The position numbers and the translations under genes were made by a program. Shown here piece after piece: positions 41,320-53,031 of a stretch of DNA of 64,000 bases. The DNA lies in the NCBI GenBank assembly GCA_039105265.1, contig JAPFFF010000012.1, positions 2,170,001-2,234,000 of the forward strand. The letters are read 5' to 3'. The notes under the pieces were generated by a model, which saw nothing but the letters and a program-made list of their open reading frames with translations, was not told the DNA's origin and searched no databases. Within the stretch, counting starts at the first letter, position 1; each line of letters starts with the position of its first letter. This DNA comes from Tritrichomonas musculus (lineage: Eukaryota; Parabasalia; Tritrichomonadida; Tritrichomonadidae).

Positions 41320-43452
41320 AGAAGTGCGAGAACTAAAAATAACGTATTTTTTAATTTAAAAAAGTGGATTTTTTCACTAAATTGTTAATCAAATCAATGC
41401 TATTTTTAATATAATATAATGCATACCTAATGCTATACATCATATTTAATTATTAGGTCGTTTTAATGTTTGCAGAAGTAAGTGGGAAAAAATGGTATTT
41501 TGGAAATTTCTAATTAGTTCTGATATATTGTTGATTTTAATATTATTTATTTATATAAATATTAAATTATATATATAGTTTTAATATAATATACAAAATA
41601 GTTTTTTAATTTATAGAGATATTAGTATTTAAAAAAATAATAAATATAATATAAAAATATAGGGAGCTCTGGTGAATTTCATAGGGATAACTATTTGTAT
41701 TTTTATTATAATCAACATGTATATATACATATTTTCTTATTATTCTGAATCGCTCGCCGGGGGTAATTTTATTTTTATTTTATAAAATTCTGAAGAAAAA
41801 ATACGTTATAATTAATTCCCCTCAATTTCATATTTTCATAAAAAAATGCAAAAAAATATGGTTTCTTATTGTTAAATCGTAATGAAAATAAAGTGAATTA
41901 AAATATATACTATGATAAATATAAAAAAACTATCATTTCCCGATTTTATGCAACTTTGTTAAATTATTAAAATCAAGATATTTCAACCATCTTTTATTAA
42001 AATGTATGCTTATCCAACTCTTATTATGCACATTTGATAACTGATTTTAATTCCTCTATATATCTTTTGTTTTGTTTGATATTAAACAAAAAAAATGAAA
42101 TTTAAAAATCTAAGCATTCTTAGAAAAATTGGCCCTATAAATTTAATTGAAATCAATATTATAATATTAATGCATAATATAATTCATATGTATATTTTTT
42201 ATTTTAAATTTAACCTATTTAATTTTAAGATATTTATAAAAAAATATAACGACTATTGCGAATTTAAATTTTAAATGATTAATCAAATTTTTCATTCTGT
42301 TCTCACAAATTAATTTTTTATTCAAAAAATCATTTTTTTTATATTTTTATGCTTGAAACAATAACTATGAGCGATTTACATATAAATAAATTAAAAATTA
42401 GCTCTTTTTTTAGTAAGTTAAAAATTCTGAAGAAAAAAAACACGTTGTAATTATCTCCCCTCAATTTATAATTTTAAACAAAAAATATAAAAAAATGTGG
42501 TTCAAAGTTAAAAAAATTTAATAAAAATTATATGAGATAATACATATATAGCGGTAATTATAAAAATATGATTAATGACTTGTTTTCAGCAACTTAGTCT
42601 AAAAATTAAAATCAAGATATCTTGAGATAGTATGAGTAAAATTTGTCCCTGATGTAGTATATTCATTAATATCTTTGGATAATTGTATTTTCATCCAAAA
42701 ATTCAGATATTGTCCAGAATTTGATAAAAAAAAATCAATTTAATTTTCTGAAAGCTCCTAGAAAAAATGGCCCTATAGTTTGGTTTACTAATGGTATTTA
42801 TTAATATATAGGAAATATAATGCCGATATTAAAATTTATAGAGATTTTAACCTATTTGTTTTCAAGATATTTATTTAAATTTTATATTTGGTCAGATATT
42901 TTCGAAAATTTTGTCTATAATTTTATAGCAAAAATGGCTCAAATCGTATTATTCTGAATCTTATCTTTCCAAAGAAAGAATTATTATTGTACATCAGACT
43001 TTTCAATCTCTTTCAGCTGTATCACATCATTGGGATTATAACGATTTGAGTCATCATCTCAATAATTCCAGTCAATGTTCAGCTCATCACTTTTTATCTT
43101 GATATTTTGGCTTTTTTTTGGTTGGGATTCCCAACTTGGGAAAAATTAAATCTAATTTTTTTTTATTATTGAATTATTTTTAATAAAATAAAAATAACAA
43201 TGTAATTTACATATATATAAATATTTATTTGTGTTCTAAAAGAGAGAAAATGTAATTTCTCTCCAACATTTATAAAATTTTATAATTGAATGGTTTATTT
43301 TTTATTTTATTAAAATTTTAAAACACAAATATTTTTACTCCTAGTGACTAATATAATTTAAAATCCTATCATAATAGAGAAGGATATATATATATATATA
43401 TATATTATTTTATAATTTAATAATAATGAAATCAACCAGCTCTCGCACCTCT
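41320..43452. mobile_element. hAT-like non-autonomous DNA transposon, 2,133 bp
   Basis: The ends AGAAGTGCGAGAACT (left) and, reverse-complemented, AGAGGTGCGAGAGCT (right) form a 15-bp inverted repeat with two mismatches. An exact 8-bp direct repeat GCTCAAAT flanks them (41312-41319 and 43453-43460). The 8-bp duplication and AGAGGTG-type ends match hAT elements and the element at 11454-12357. No transposase frame remains. Inside is a diverged direct repeat of about 450 bp at a distance of about 640 bp, and a (TA)n tract near 43385-43407. Confidence 0.8.
41785..42890. repeat. Diverged direct repeat pair inside the hAT-like element
   Basis: Copy 1 (about 41788-42240) and copy 2 (about 42425-42890) share, in the same order: ATTCTGAAGAAAAAA..CGTT, CCCCTCAATTT, ATTAAAATCAAGATAT, a GGCCCTATA segment preceded by AGAAAAA, and TTTAACCTATTT..AAGATATTTAT. 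Identity is patchy, so the duplication is old. Confidence 0.6.
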
Positions 43453-43460
43453 GCTCAAAT

Positions 43461-43602
43461 TATTTTTTTTGATCAAAATTAGTAATTGTTTTATATTTTT
43501 GTATATTCATTTTATGGAATGTTTATTTAAATAAAATATTCTTAGTTACCATAATTATTATATATTGTTACCAATTTTATAGGTTTTTAGAGATTTTCAT
43601 AT
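43461..43602. other. Short spacer
   Basis: AT-rich sequence between two insertions; nothing recognised. Confidence 0.3.
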
Positions 43603-43612
43603 TAATGTAGAT

Positions 43613-43963
43613 TAGGCCTTATTTTTTTTACATCACAAATACTATAAACGTCTTTTTAACGTCTTTTTTCATAAAATAACGATTTTTTGATTTGTAGTAT
43701 TAATGAAACTTTTTGAATGCGAATAAATTTTTTTTTATTTTATGAAGAATCAAAAATAATAATATTTAATTTGAAAAACATTTTACTATTTTATCTTTTT
43801 ATTTTTAAATTATTTAAAACATTTTTAATATAAAAAAATAATTGTAGATCAAGATAAAAATAAAAAACTAATATCGAGAAAATAACGTATTTACAATTGT
43901 AATTACAATTGTAATTTTTAAACGGACAAGTTGTATACAATTGTAAATACAAAAACCAAGGCT
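43613..43963. mobile_element. Mutator-like MITE, copy 1, 351 bp
   Basis: The 10-bp direct repeat TAATGTAGAT flanks the element (43603-43612 and 43964-43973). The ends are TAGGCCTTATTTTTT and, reverse-complemented, AGCCTTGGTTTTTG, a short imperfect inverted repeat. It contains TTACAATTGTAATTACAATT palindromic stretches. A second copy, inverted, sits at 47235-48220 with another 10-bp duplication. The 10-bp duplication suggests the Mutator superfamily. Confidence 0.85.
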
Positions 43964-43973
43964 TAATGTAGAT

Positions 43974-45118
43974 ATAAGGATAATATTTATTTAATAAAAT
44001 ATGATTTTTGTAATTATAATTACTAAATCTGCATCATATTATGATCTAAACTAGCATTTGTATTCATTTTGTTATTTGATATAGCTTAAAAATAGTTTAA
44101 ATCAAGTTAATAAGAAAAAATATATTTGGTTAATAAATATCGAGTAAAATTGTTAACTCATAGTAAAATTTTTCTTAATTCTCATAGAAAAAAAACACGT
44201 TTTTTTATCCAATTAAAACAAAACAAAACAAAACAAAAAAACATAATAGATTATCTAAGAATAAAAAAAATGCATAATAAATGGAATAATAAAAAAGTTA
44301 GAATATATAAATAACCTTTAAAAGAGAAAATAGAAAAAAAATATTTATTATTTAAAAAAATAAAAAGAAAGACAGCAAAATAAAACAGTACCTAAAGAAA
44401 AAAAGGTAAAAGGTAAAATAAAAAAAGAATGAAAACTATTAAAAATAAAGAATTGTTGATATAATCAAAAATAATTTTTTCGTAGTAAGTTTCTGATTTT
44501 TGGTAATGAATTTGGGAGAGTTACATTAAGTTATTTGATTGCGAAAATAATCTTTCGATATAAGGATCTACTGATTTGATCTTGATCTATTAATTATCTG
44601 ATGAAAATAATTTGAACAATGGCCATGTCAAACCGCATTTAATGGTGAAAAAATAACCTTATAAGATAAAAATCAATAGAAATCTATTGATAATTTTATT
44701 TTTATCGATGAAAATAGCAATATCATATGTTTTTTTCAAAATTATCGTCTTAAATTCTTTTATCTAATGTACCCTCTCCTTAATTTGTTCCCTTAACTTT
44801 TTTTTTTTATTTGATATATATTGCAAAAATTACTCAAGAAAAATAAGAATATGAAGTTTTTCCTTTATTAAATATGACTCCGCAAATAAAAATATGCCTG
44901 ATCTTTTTCAATTCCCTTTCCATTTCCTAGAATTAAATTCTTAATATCTATAATATAGGAATTTTCGTCAAAAACACGTTTTATTTATTTAAAATAATAA
45001 GAATTATTAAATTAATACATTCTTATTATCTTTTATGAACTTTTTTTATAAAACAAAATTAAAAAATTGAATGTAAAAAAATGCGACTCTTCCATTCAAT
45101 TTTTTTCATTTTGGTTTA
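43974..45118. other. AT-rich spacer with AAAAC microsatellite
   Basis: About 1.15 kb. It has a short (AAAAC)n tract at about 44214-44240 and many A runs. No gene is supported; the one open frame here (44126-44314) is low-complexity Lys/Asn/Ile. Confidence 0.4.
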
Positions 45119-45120
45119 TA

Positions 45121-45991
45121 GGGGGTTTAACCGTTCGTAAAGTGTCAAAATATTTCATTAAGATTAAAAAAGATAGATTTCATTAAATAAATAAGATATT
45201 ATTATACTATATTAATATTTATTTATATAAATACTCTAAGTATTAAAAAATATATATACTAACATTAAAAAATTCATTTTTTATTTTTCTGAGAGATAAA
45301 AACTTTTTCAAATGTTAAAATTACATATAGTTATAAAAATATCTACCAAAATATAGCCTATTTCATTTATATTTTTTAAAATATAATATTAAAATACTAA
45401 TTGGAAGAGCAAAATAGAAAATGAACCATAATAATAAAAGTAAATGAAATAAAGAATTCAAAATCACTTCATTAATGAATTTATAATTTATTAATGAAGT
45501 CAAGAATTCAAAATCACTTCATTAATGAATTTATAATTTTTCCAAATCTCTGGAAATATCTTGAAGAAAAAGTGCTCTTGAAATAAAATAAAAAAATATT
45601 TAAAAATTAAATGTAATGAAAATTCATTATATATTAATAAATCTTTAATTATTTATATATTAATCAAATAATGCAAATTTTCCAAAAAACTTTAATATTT
45701 AGAAAATATTTTCTATAATTATATCATTCTTTTATCTAGAATATTAATTTGATCATAATTTGGTATTTTTATTTAGTTTACAATGAAAAAAATGAATAGC
45801 ATTATTTCATATTAATTGAATAGTGCACTATTGAATTTTATTATTCATCAAAATTATAGGTTCCTATAGACGGATTTTATATTTGAGATTTTAATTAATA
45901 ATTATTAAATATATTTAGTATAAATATCAATTTTGTTATGAAATATCTTACTTTTTTTATTTTCTGACAGTTTACGAACGGTTAAACCCCC
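45121..45991. mobile_element. TA-flanked DNA transposon remnant, 871 bp
   Basis: The left end GGGGGTTTAACCGTTCGTAA is mirrored on the right, with a few differences further in. TA lies outside each end (45119-45120 and 45992-45993). This fits a non-autonomous Tc1/mariner-like element. Inside is a direct repeat of about 37 bp (GAATTCAAAATCACTTCATT and following) at 45452 and 45503. Confidence 0.8.
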
Positions 45992-45993
45992 TA

Positions 45994-46996
45994 TTTTGGT
46001 TTGTACATTTTTTGAAGCTAGGATAAAGTTAAATAAATATTTACTTATTATTATATATTTAAAATAAAATTTTATTTTTATTATTATATGATGATTTTAA
46101 AAATAAAAAAAAAAAAATGAAATCGATTTTTATCTTGATAAACCCAAAAAATAAAAAAACGAAAAACGTTACGTTATAACCACACTCATAGTTGATATTG
46201 ATTTAAAATAACTTCAATCAATTTCAAACAGAGAAGGTACTTATGGGGTGTGCAAAAATTCAATGAAATTTTGAATATTTTCTCTCAAATTTTTTAGTGG
46301 CGAAAAATTTTGAGACTCCACCCTTAATTCCAGTACGTTTTATTTTTCTTATAAACAAATGAATTATCGATAGTTTTTTCATCTGCCAACTATTTGCTGG
46401 AATTTGTACGATAGTTATTTTGTAAATCGCTTTTATTTAGTGAATTTGTCGAATTTGCTTGAGTTTTAGAAAAAATTATAAAAATGAATATTTTTTGCTT
46501 GGTTTGCTTTTCCTTGATGCTTTATAATCAACAATAAAAATGGAAAAAGTGATTTGAACGAATCGGGAATAGAATTTTTAATATCAATATGAAGAAAATT
46601 AGAAAACAATTTCCTGCATAAACTCATAATTTTCAAAATTTTGAAATTCGCCTTTTAGGTAAAAAAAATTCGCCTTTTAGGTTAAAACAATTCATATCAC
46701 TTGTGATATGAATATAAAAAATGATTAATTTCGAGTTCTTCTTCATGAAATATAAATTACTTATATAATTCTATTTAAAAATAATATAATTAAAAAAATA
46801 AAAAAAACTTGTTTTTTGAATTAAGATAACCAGATTAGGATTCAATTTTTTACAAAAAAATAATTTATTTTTATCTTAAATTCCTCTCGAAAAATATGTA
46901 TTTTTTATACTATATTTATCATTAATACCATCATTTAAAAATTATATTCTGAAAGAAAAATGATCTGTCGAGTGGGTAGAAGTTTCCATACCTTTT
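45994..46996. other. Repeat-derived spacer, inverted relative to 36.6-36.9 kb
   Basis: It contains GAGACTCCACCCTTAA at about 46312 and ATTTTGTAAATCGCTTTTAT at about 46420, which are reverse complements of sequence at 36.88-36.92 kb. A palindrome ATTCATATCAC..GTGATATGAAT lies at 46690-46713, matching the one at 36613. It also holds a small duplication of TTCGCCTTTTAGGT (46647 and 46668). No coding sequence. Confidence 0.5.
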
Positions 46997-47234
46997 AGGT
47001 ATCAAAATCAATTTTCAACTCAAATGTACTTTCTTTAAATAAAAGTTTTTTTTTATTCATTTGATTATTCTTATGAAAAAAAAAACTTTCATTTAAAGAA
47101 AGTATATTTGAGCAAAAAACTCAGGATATTTGATCTATTTTAAAAAGCATATTGAGAGAAAAAATCCTAGGCATGAGGATTTTTATGAGACTTTTTGGGA
47201 TATAGCTTTTGGACACTAAGGTTCTATTTAGGAG

Positions 47235-48220
47235 TAAGCCTTGGTTTTTGTATTTACAATTGTATACAACTTGTCCGTTTAAAAATTACAATTGTAATTA
47301 CAATTGTAAATACGTTATTTTCTCGATATTAGTTTTTTATTTTTATCTTGATCTACAATTTTTTTTTTATATTAAAAATGTTTTAAATAATTTAAAAATA
47401 AAAAGATAAAATAGTAAAATGTTTTTCAAATTAAATAATATTATTTTTGATTAGACCTTGAAAGCGGTACCTACCCGACCCCTTTTGACAGGTCCTTCTT
47501 GGGTAGGGTCATTTTTTACCTGGGTAGGAAAATAACATATTACCTAAAGGTAAAATTTTACCCGGCCATTTATAAAGATGGTAATTTTTTACCAGACCAT
47601 TTCTTTAATGATATTATTATTATTCTTGTCAGATATTCTATTGATAATATTTGAGATGCAATTTGCTACGATATCTATGTTTGGATGATATCAATTTAAG
47701 TGATTCCAAAAAAAATCATTTTTTTTATGGAATAAAAATCATAATATGAAAATTTAATATTAATTATGTTATTTGTTGGGTTTAGAATAAAGTTATAAAT
47801 GTAATATTATAATATCAAAAAAAATTGAAATTGAATTTATATCAGCTTTTTCAGAGGAAAATTTTCCTTAAAGTTTGAATCAGATATTGAAAATGAATCA
47901 AGAAATCAAAATTTTTAATGAAAAAAATGAATATTTATTATTTATTATTATAAATTAAATGAATAATTAAAAAAAATTATCGGGCAATACTTAAACACTT
48001 CACTTGAATGGTGGGTAATTACCCTACCCGAAAAAAACGGGTCGGGTCCATTTTTTTAGGTTACCATTAGAAGGTATATTTTTGATTCTTCATAAAATAA
48101 AAAAAAATTTATTCGCATTCAAAAAGTTTCATTAATACTACAAATCAAAAAATCGTTATTTTACGAAAAAAGACGTTAAAAAGACGTTTATAGTATTTGT
48201 GATGTAAAAAAAATAAGGCC
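47235..48220. mobile_element. Mutator-like MITE, copy 2 (inverted), itself interrupted
   Basis: The 10-bp direct repeat TATTTAGGAG flanks it (47225-47234 and 48221-48230), and the sequence outside rejoins into the host repeat arm seen intact at about 50770. It is 986 bp long. Subtracting the nested 624-bp element and its 11-bp duplication gives 351 bp, exactly the length of copy 1. Confidence 0.88.
47453..48076. mobile_element. Nested non-autonomous DNA transposon, 624 bp
   Basis: It is inserted in the MITE above. The 11-bp direct repeat TATTTTTGATT lies on both sides (47442-47452 and 48077-48087). The ends share ACCTT..GGTA.CC in inverted orientation, and GGGTAGG/CCTACCC motifs are repeated inside. 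The length of the duplication suggests a Mutator-like family. No coding sequence. Confidence 0.8.
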
Positions 48221-48278
48221 TATTTAGGAGAAATTAAATTGTGACTTCGGGAATTTGAACTTTTTTAATGCTAAATTA

Positions 48279-48832
48279 TAGGCGGACTCGAACTTGATTT
48301 CCTAAAAAGTCGAGATAAAATTTTCAATTCCAAAAGTTAAAACTTAAAATCTATATTTAAAAAAGTTATTTCCAAATTTGTTGGTGTAAAATGTCATTTT
48401 AATTTTTTATTTCCAAAAATTTAAGACCAAATTCCAATTGAAATATTTTTAAATCTGAAAATCTTTGAGTAAAAAGACATTAAAATGTCCCAATCTCTAA
48501 AATTTTTTGAACAAAAAATTTTTAATAGATTTTAAAATCTCAAACTTAGATTTTATAGGCGGACTCGAACTTGATTTCCTAAAAAGTCGAGATAAAATTT
48601 TCAATTCCAAAAGTTAAAACTTAAAATCTATATTTAAAAAAGTTATTTCCAAATTTGTTGGTGTAAAATGTCATTTTAATTTTTTATTTCCAAAAATTTA
48701 AGACCAAATTCCAATTGAAATATTTTTAAATCTGAAAATCTTTGAGTAAAAAGACATTAAAATGTCCCAATCTCTAAAATTTTTTGAACAAAAAATTTTT
48801 AATAGATTTTAAAATCTCAAACTTAGATTTTA
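48279..48832. repeat. Two tandem 277-bp units
   Basis: Units 48279-48555 and 48556-48832 start TAGGCGGACTCGAACTTGAT and look identical over their length. A third copy, inverted, lies at 50824-51100. They occupy the centre of the palindrome-armed element. Confidence 0.9.
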
Positions 48833-49139
48833 ATTTAGCATTAAAAAAGTTCAAATTCCCGAAGTCACAATTTAATTTCTCCTAAATAGAACCTTAATGT
48901 CCAAAAGCTATATCCCAAAAAGTCTCATAAAAATCCTCATGCCTAGGATTTTTTCTCTCAATATGCTTTTTAAAATAGATCAAATATCCTGAGTTTTTTG
49001 CTCAAATATACTTTCTTTAAATGAAAGTTTTTTTTTTCATAAGAATAATCAAATGAATAAAAAAAAACTTTTATTTACAAAGAAAGTACATTTGAGTTAA
49101 AAGAAAGTGCATTTGAGTTGAAAATTGATTTTGATACCT

Positions 49140-49438
49140 ATAAGTTTTTTAATTTTCACGTTTCATTCAATTTAAAAGGATATCTTATTAAATAAACATT
49201 TATATATTTCATTTTTGATATTTTAGTTATATATTTTATTATATAAATTATATTTATAATAAAATTAATTTTGTAATATTTTTAATTGAGATATATCGAA
49301 AAATAATCCTATCGGACGTGAAAATTTCCGAATTGAGTTTACTTTTGATAGTTCATTTTTCCATCAAAAAGTTCTCATATGATTTTCAATTCAATTTATT
49401 TTTTATACAAGTTATAAATTGAACTATTTTATTTTTTT
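49140..49438. other. AT-rich spacer
   Basis: About 300 bp between two copies of the palindrome-armed repeat; nothing recognised. Confidence 0.3.
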
Positions 49439-49493
49439 AACTCAAATGTACTTTAAATAAAATTTTTTTTTTATTCATTTGATTATTCTTATG

Positions 49494-49548
<55 letters not shown>
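49494..49548 (+). repeat. Poly-A tract, 55 nt
   Basis: Uninterrupted A run in the position where the related repeat copy has about 10 A. It is paired with a second long A run (43 nt) at 50253-50295. Either could be inflated or collapsed by sequencing error. Confidence 0.75.
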
Positions 49549-49549
<1 letters not shown>

Positions 49550-49661
49550 AAGAAAACTAACGCGCGATATAATCATAAATCATTTAATAAATAATAATCA
49601 TTGAACATACATAAATGCTTTTTGTATTTTGAAATTCAATTAATAATTAATATCATTTAAA

Positions 49662-49942
49662 GACAACTTTTTGAGCTTTGCTCAAAAAGTTGTCATTCTT
49701 GAGATCTATTATGTTTAATGTTTCATTTGTTTTCTTCATGAAAGTTGATTTATGTAAGTTTTGAAAAGAAATCAAATTTGAAAATAATAAAAGGCCACTT
49801 TTTGAGCTTCGCTCAAAAAGTGTCCAAGCATAAGATTCATTTCGGTTATGTAATAACTTGGTTATAGCTGGTTTTGATGTTTGAATATCTGATTTGAGGA
49901 AATTGCAAGAAACGCCACTTTTTGAGCTTCGCTCAAAAAGTG
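49662..49942. repeat. Three hairpins of the CACTTTTTGAGC family
   Basis: Cores lie at 49665-49691, 49796-49822 and 49916-49942. Each has a 12-bp perfect stem around a 3-nt loop (TTT or TTC). Hairpin 1 has AACTTTTTGAGC..GCTCAAAAAGTT, changed at both sides of the outermost pair relative to the other two. A fourth lies at 53190-53216. The cores of the second and third are exactly 120 bp apart. Confidence 0.85.
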
Positions 49943-50252
49943 TCTATGCTTTAGATAATAATGGCGTAATAATACATTTTTCTTTCAAGAACATTGTTCT
50001 ATTTTAAGCAAGTATTCTATAAAAACAAACGATTAAAAGAAATAGAAAAATAATTGAGGGTCAATTTGGTTTCTCTTGTCATAAACATTTTGCATCAAAA
50101 AGTTATTTTATTTTTTATCTTTAAGAAAAAGTTATGTTTTATTTTTTGCTCCAAAAAAAAGTTCATGATTATTTTTCACTCTATCAAATTGTGGAAACTT
50201 TTTGACCGAAAAAAAATCAAAATAAACAAAAAAAAATTAAATATACTATATG

Positions 50253-50297
<45 letters not shown>

Positions 50298-50306
50298 TTC
50301 ATTTAA

Positions 50307-50635
50307 GGGACCACTATCAAATTTTTTGTAAACATTTCAATATTGAGAAAACTCATAGAAAAGAAAATTCAATAGTTGTTATCTCGGAAAAAGTTTAAAA
50401 CTTTAAAATTTCACCATTCCGATCATTTTTGTAAAATTTTTACTCCTTTCAACTTTTAAATTTTTATTGAAAAAAGGGAATAGGCTTAAAAGAAGAATAG
50501 AAATAAATGATATGTAATTTATATAATTTATATATACCAAAATATAGCAAAAATACTCAAGAAATAATTTTTTTTAAGTCAATTAATTTTGTGATAACTC
50601 ATAGAATTTTTAACATAGAATTTGATAGTGGTCCC
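50307..50635. mobile_element. TTAA-flanked MITE, 329 bp
   Basis: The ends GGGACCACTATCAAATT are exact inverted repeats of 17 bp. TTAA lies outside both (50303-50306 and 50636-50639), and the surrounding repeat reads continuously when the element is removed. It is a piggyBac/Kolobok-type derivative, non-coding. Confidence 0.88.
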
Positions 50636-51100
50636 TTAAAGAAAGTATATTTGAGCAAAAAACTCAGGATATTTGATCTATTTTAAAAAGCATATTGAGA
50701 GAAAAAATCCTAGGCATGAGGATTTTTATGAGACTTTTTGGGATATAGCTTTTGGACATTAAGGTTCTATTTAGGAGAAATTAAATTGTGACTTCGGGAA
50801 TTTGAACTTTTTTAATGCTAAATTAAAATCTAAGTTTGAGATTTTAAAATCTATTAAAAATTTTTTGTTCAAAAAATTTTAGAGATTGGGACATTTTAAT
50901 GTCTTTTTACTCAAAGATTTTCAGATTTAAAAATATTTCAATTGGAATTTGGTCTTAAATTTTTGGAAATAAAAAATTAAAATGACATTTTACACCAACA
51001 AATTTGGAAATAACTTTTTTAAATATAGATTTTAAGTTTTAACTTTTGGAATTGAAAATTTTATCTCGACTTTTTAGGAAATCAAGTTCGAGTCCGCCTA

Positions 51101-51921
51101 TAATTATTTGAAAAAGTTCGATCGGAAAAACAAAAAACAAATAAAAATTGTTTATTTTTTTTATATTTTTAAAGTAAAATGAAATGAATTTATCATAAGT
51201 TCTATAAATCCTCTAAAAATCATATTTTGAGCACTAATTATTTTTTATTTTTTCAATGAACTATCAATTGAATTGAAAGTATAATATTGGCGTATATTGA
51301 AACGTATAAAAGAAATTCCCAATAAAATTATTAAAATGGTTGTTTCATATTGATTAAAAAATGAAATATGATTAGTATCACAACTATTTGAAAATAAGAC
51401 GTTTTATGTTTAGATATTTAAAGAACGTATAGAGTAATCATAAAAACCATTAGTAATTTGTTAATATTATTAAGTTATAAATGTAAAGAATCTTGGATCT
51501 TATATTTCTATAGAGTGGATAAAATAAAAAATCAAAAATGATGTTTTTTACCTAAAAACTATTAATTTTTATTGTACAAACTAAATAATTGGATTCCAAA
51601 GATCATAAATACATTCTTCTTTTTTATATTAATCTTTTATAATTGGACTTATCTTATTTTCTATTTTCATTTTTTGAGAGCTTTTTTTTTGTTTGATATG
51701 CCTCTGCCAAAACTAATATTTTTTAGTATTAATTAATTTACCTTCGAAATAATGATGTATCATTTAAATTCTATGAGATGAAGATTATTGATTCACCAAG
51801 ATTCCATTTATCAAAAAAATATAAATACTTGCAATAAATGTTATATTAATATAAACCATGCAAACACTCCGAAATGCTTATAAAGCCTTTTATGCTCCAA
51901 AAATTGATTTAAAAATTTTTT
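51101..51921. other. AT-rich spacer
   Basis: About 820 bp. No gene, RNA or repeat is recognised. Confidence 0.35.
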
Positions 51922-51925
51922 TTAA

Positions 51926-53027
51926 GGGTTGAGTTCACAAAAAATCGAATACATAAAAAACAATTGAATTACATATATTCTTAAAATTAAAAAACAATTT
52001 CAGTGAAAATAAAAGATAAGATGATGATACAATAAAAGATATCAATTTTGTAAAAAACTATTAAGTATATATGATTTTATGCGAATTGAAAATGAGTGAA
52101 ATTTTGATTGTTCAAATGAGACTCGAGCCTCTAATTAAAAAGAGCCGAAAAAATTATTTAATGAAATGAAAAACAGAACTTATTTCTAATAAACAAATAG
52201 AGAGCTTTTTTTTATAAATTCATATAAACTTTGAAATTAAATATATTTATTTTGAAATATAAAAAATTATTATTTAAATTAAAAAAATCTCTCTATTAGT
52301 TTATTAAAAATCCCAAAACAATAAACATTTAATAAAAAAGAAAGATCAAATCTATATTGGTGAAGCTGGAGTCTCTCTTTAAAATTGAATACTTGTTTTT
52401 GCTAAAAGTATTCAATTTTTCGAAAAATTGAGTGGACAGAGTTCACTTGCAAAATTTCCAAATTCTTAATAATAAAAAAAAAAAAAAGAAAAAAGAAATA
52501 TTTAATAAATGATATGTTTTAGAAAGTTCTTTGTCATACGGTAATATTATTTTTGCCAAAATGATTTATTTCTATCGAATAATTGAATGTGGAAATAAAA
52601 ATTAGCCAATACTGAGAGAAAATAAAAAATATCGAAAAAATCCATAGGATATATAGAAAAATGGAGGCTTTGACTTTTTAACAAATTATCAATGGACCTA
52701 TTAAAAATTTCAAAACTAATAATTCCATTTTAAGCTTGAAAAATGTAATGTGGTGATATTAATAAATGCTTTTCAGTATATTAATGTTAGTATTTTCTTC
52801 ATGAAAGACTAAATAGAATGAGTTATGATAGCACTTGAATCTAATCAAAAGAAAAATTGAATAATAATTTGGCCTTATTTTAAGATTTGTGAAACTTAAT
52901 GTTTTTTACTTGAAAAAATGAATCAATGAATTATTATCTTTAAATTATATTTTATATTAAAAGGCATATCTAAAATATATAAAAATAAGTCATTAATTTT
53001 GATTACTTAATAAAGTAAACTCAACCC
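51926..53027. mobile_element. TTAA-flanked DNA transposon remnant, 1,102 bp
   Basis: The left end GGGTTGAGTTCAC and right end GTAAACTCAACCC form a 13-bp inverted repeat with one mismatch. TTAA lies directly outside each (51922-51925 and 53028-53031). No coding sequence remains inside. Confidence 0.72.
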
Positions 53028-53031
53028 TTAA

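Larger units (their letters stand above)
46997..49139. mobile_element. Palindrome-armed repeat element, copy 1, with two nested insertions
   Basis: The left arm begins AGGTATCAAAATCAATTTTC. The right arm ends with its reverse complement at 49139. The arms match over about 230 bp or more, through AAGAAAGTATATTTGAGC, AAAATCCTAGGCATGAGG and GTGACTTCGGGAATTTGAAC. The left arm is split at 47235-48220 by a Mutator-like MITE. Between the arms lie two tandem 277-bp units. I could not identify a clear target duplication or coding sequence, so the class is unknown. Confidence 0.72.
49439..51100. mobile_element. Palindrome-armed repeat element, copy 2 (one arm plus one inverted 277-bp unit), with insertions
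   Basis: The arm sequence begins AACTCAAATGTACTT, is interrupted at its A run by about 700 bp (49549-50252) between two very long A tracts, and again at 50307-50635 by a TTAA element. It then continues AAGAAAGTATATTTGAGC to the arm's inner end and the 277-bp unit in inverted orientation (50824-51100). It lacks the second arm, so it is incomplete or represents a half-element. Confidence 0.68.

Noticed and set aside
47209-47409. Open frame of 66 codons
   Set aside because: It crosses the boundary of a MITE insertion, so it cannot be an old gene.
50054-50398. Open frame of 114 codons with a poly-Lys stretch
   Set aside because: It runs through the 43-nt A tract and into a TTAA element; composition is low-complexity and not protein-like.
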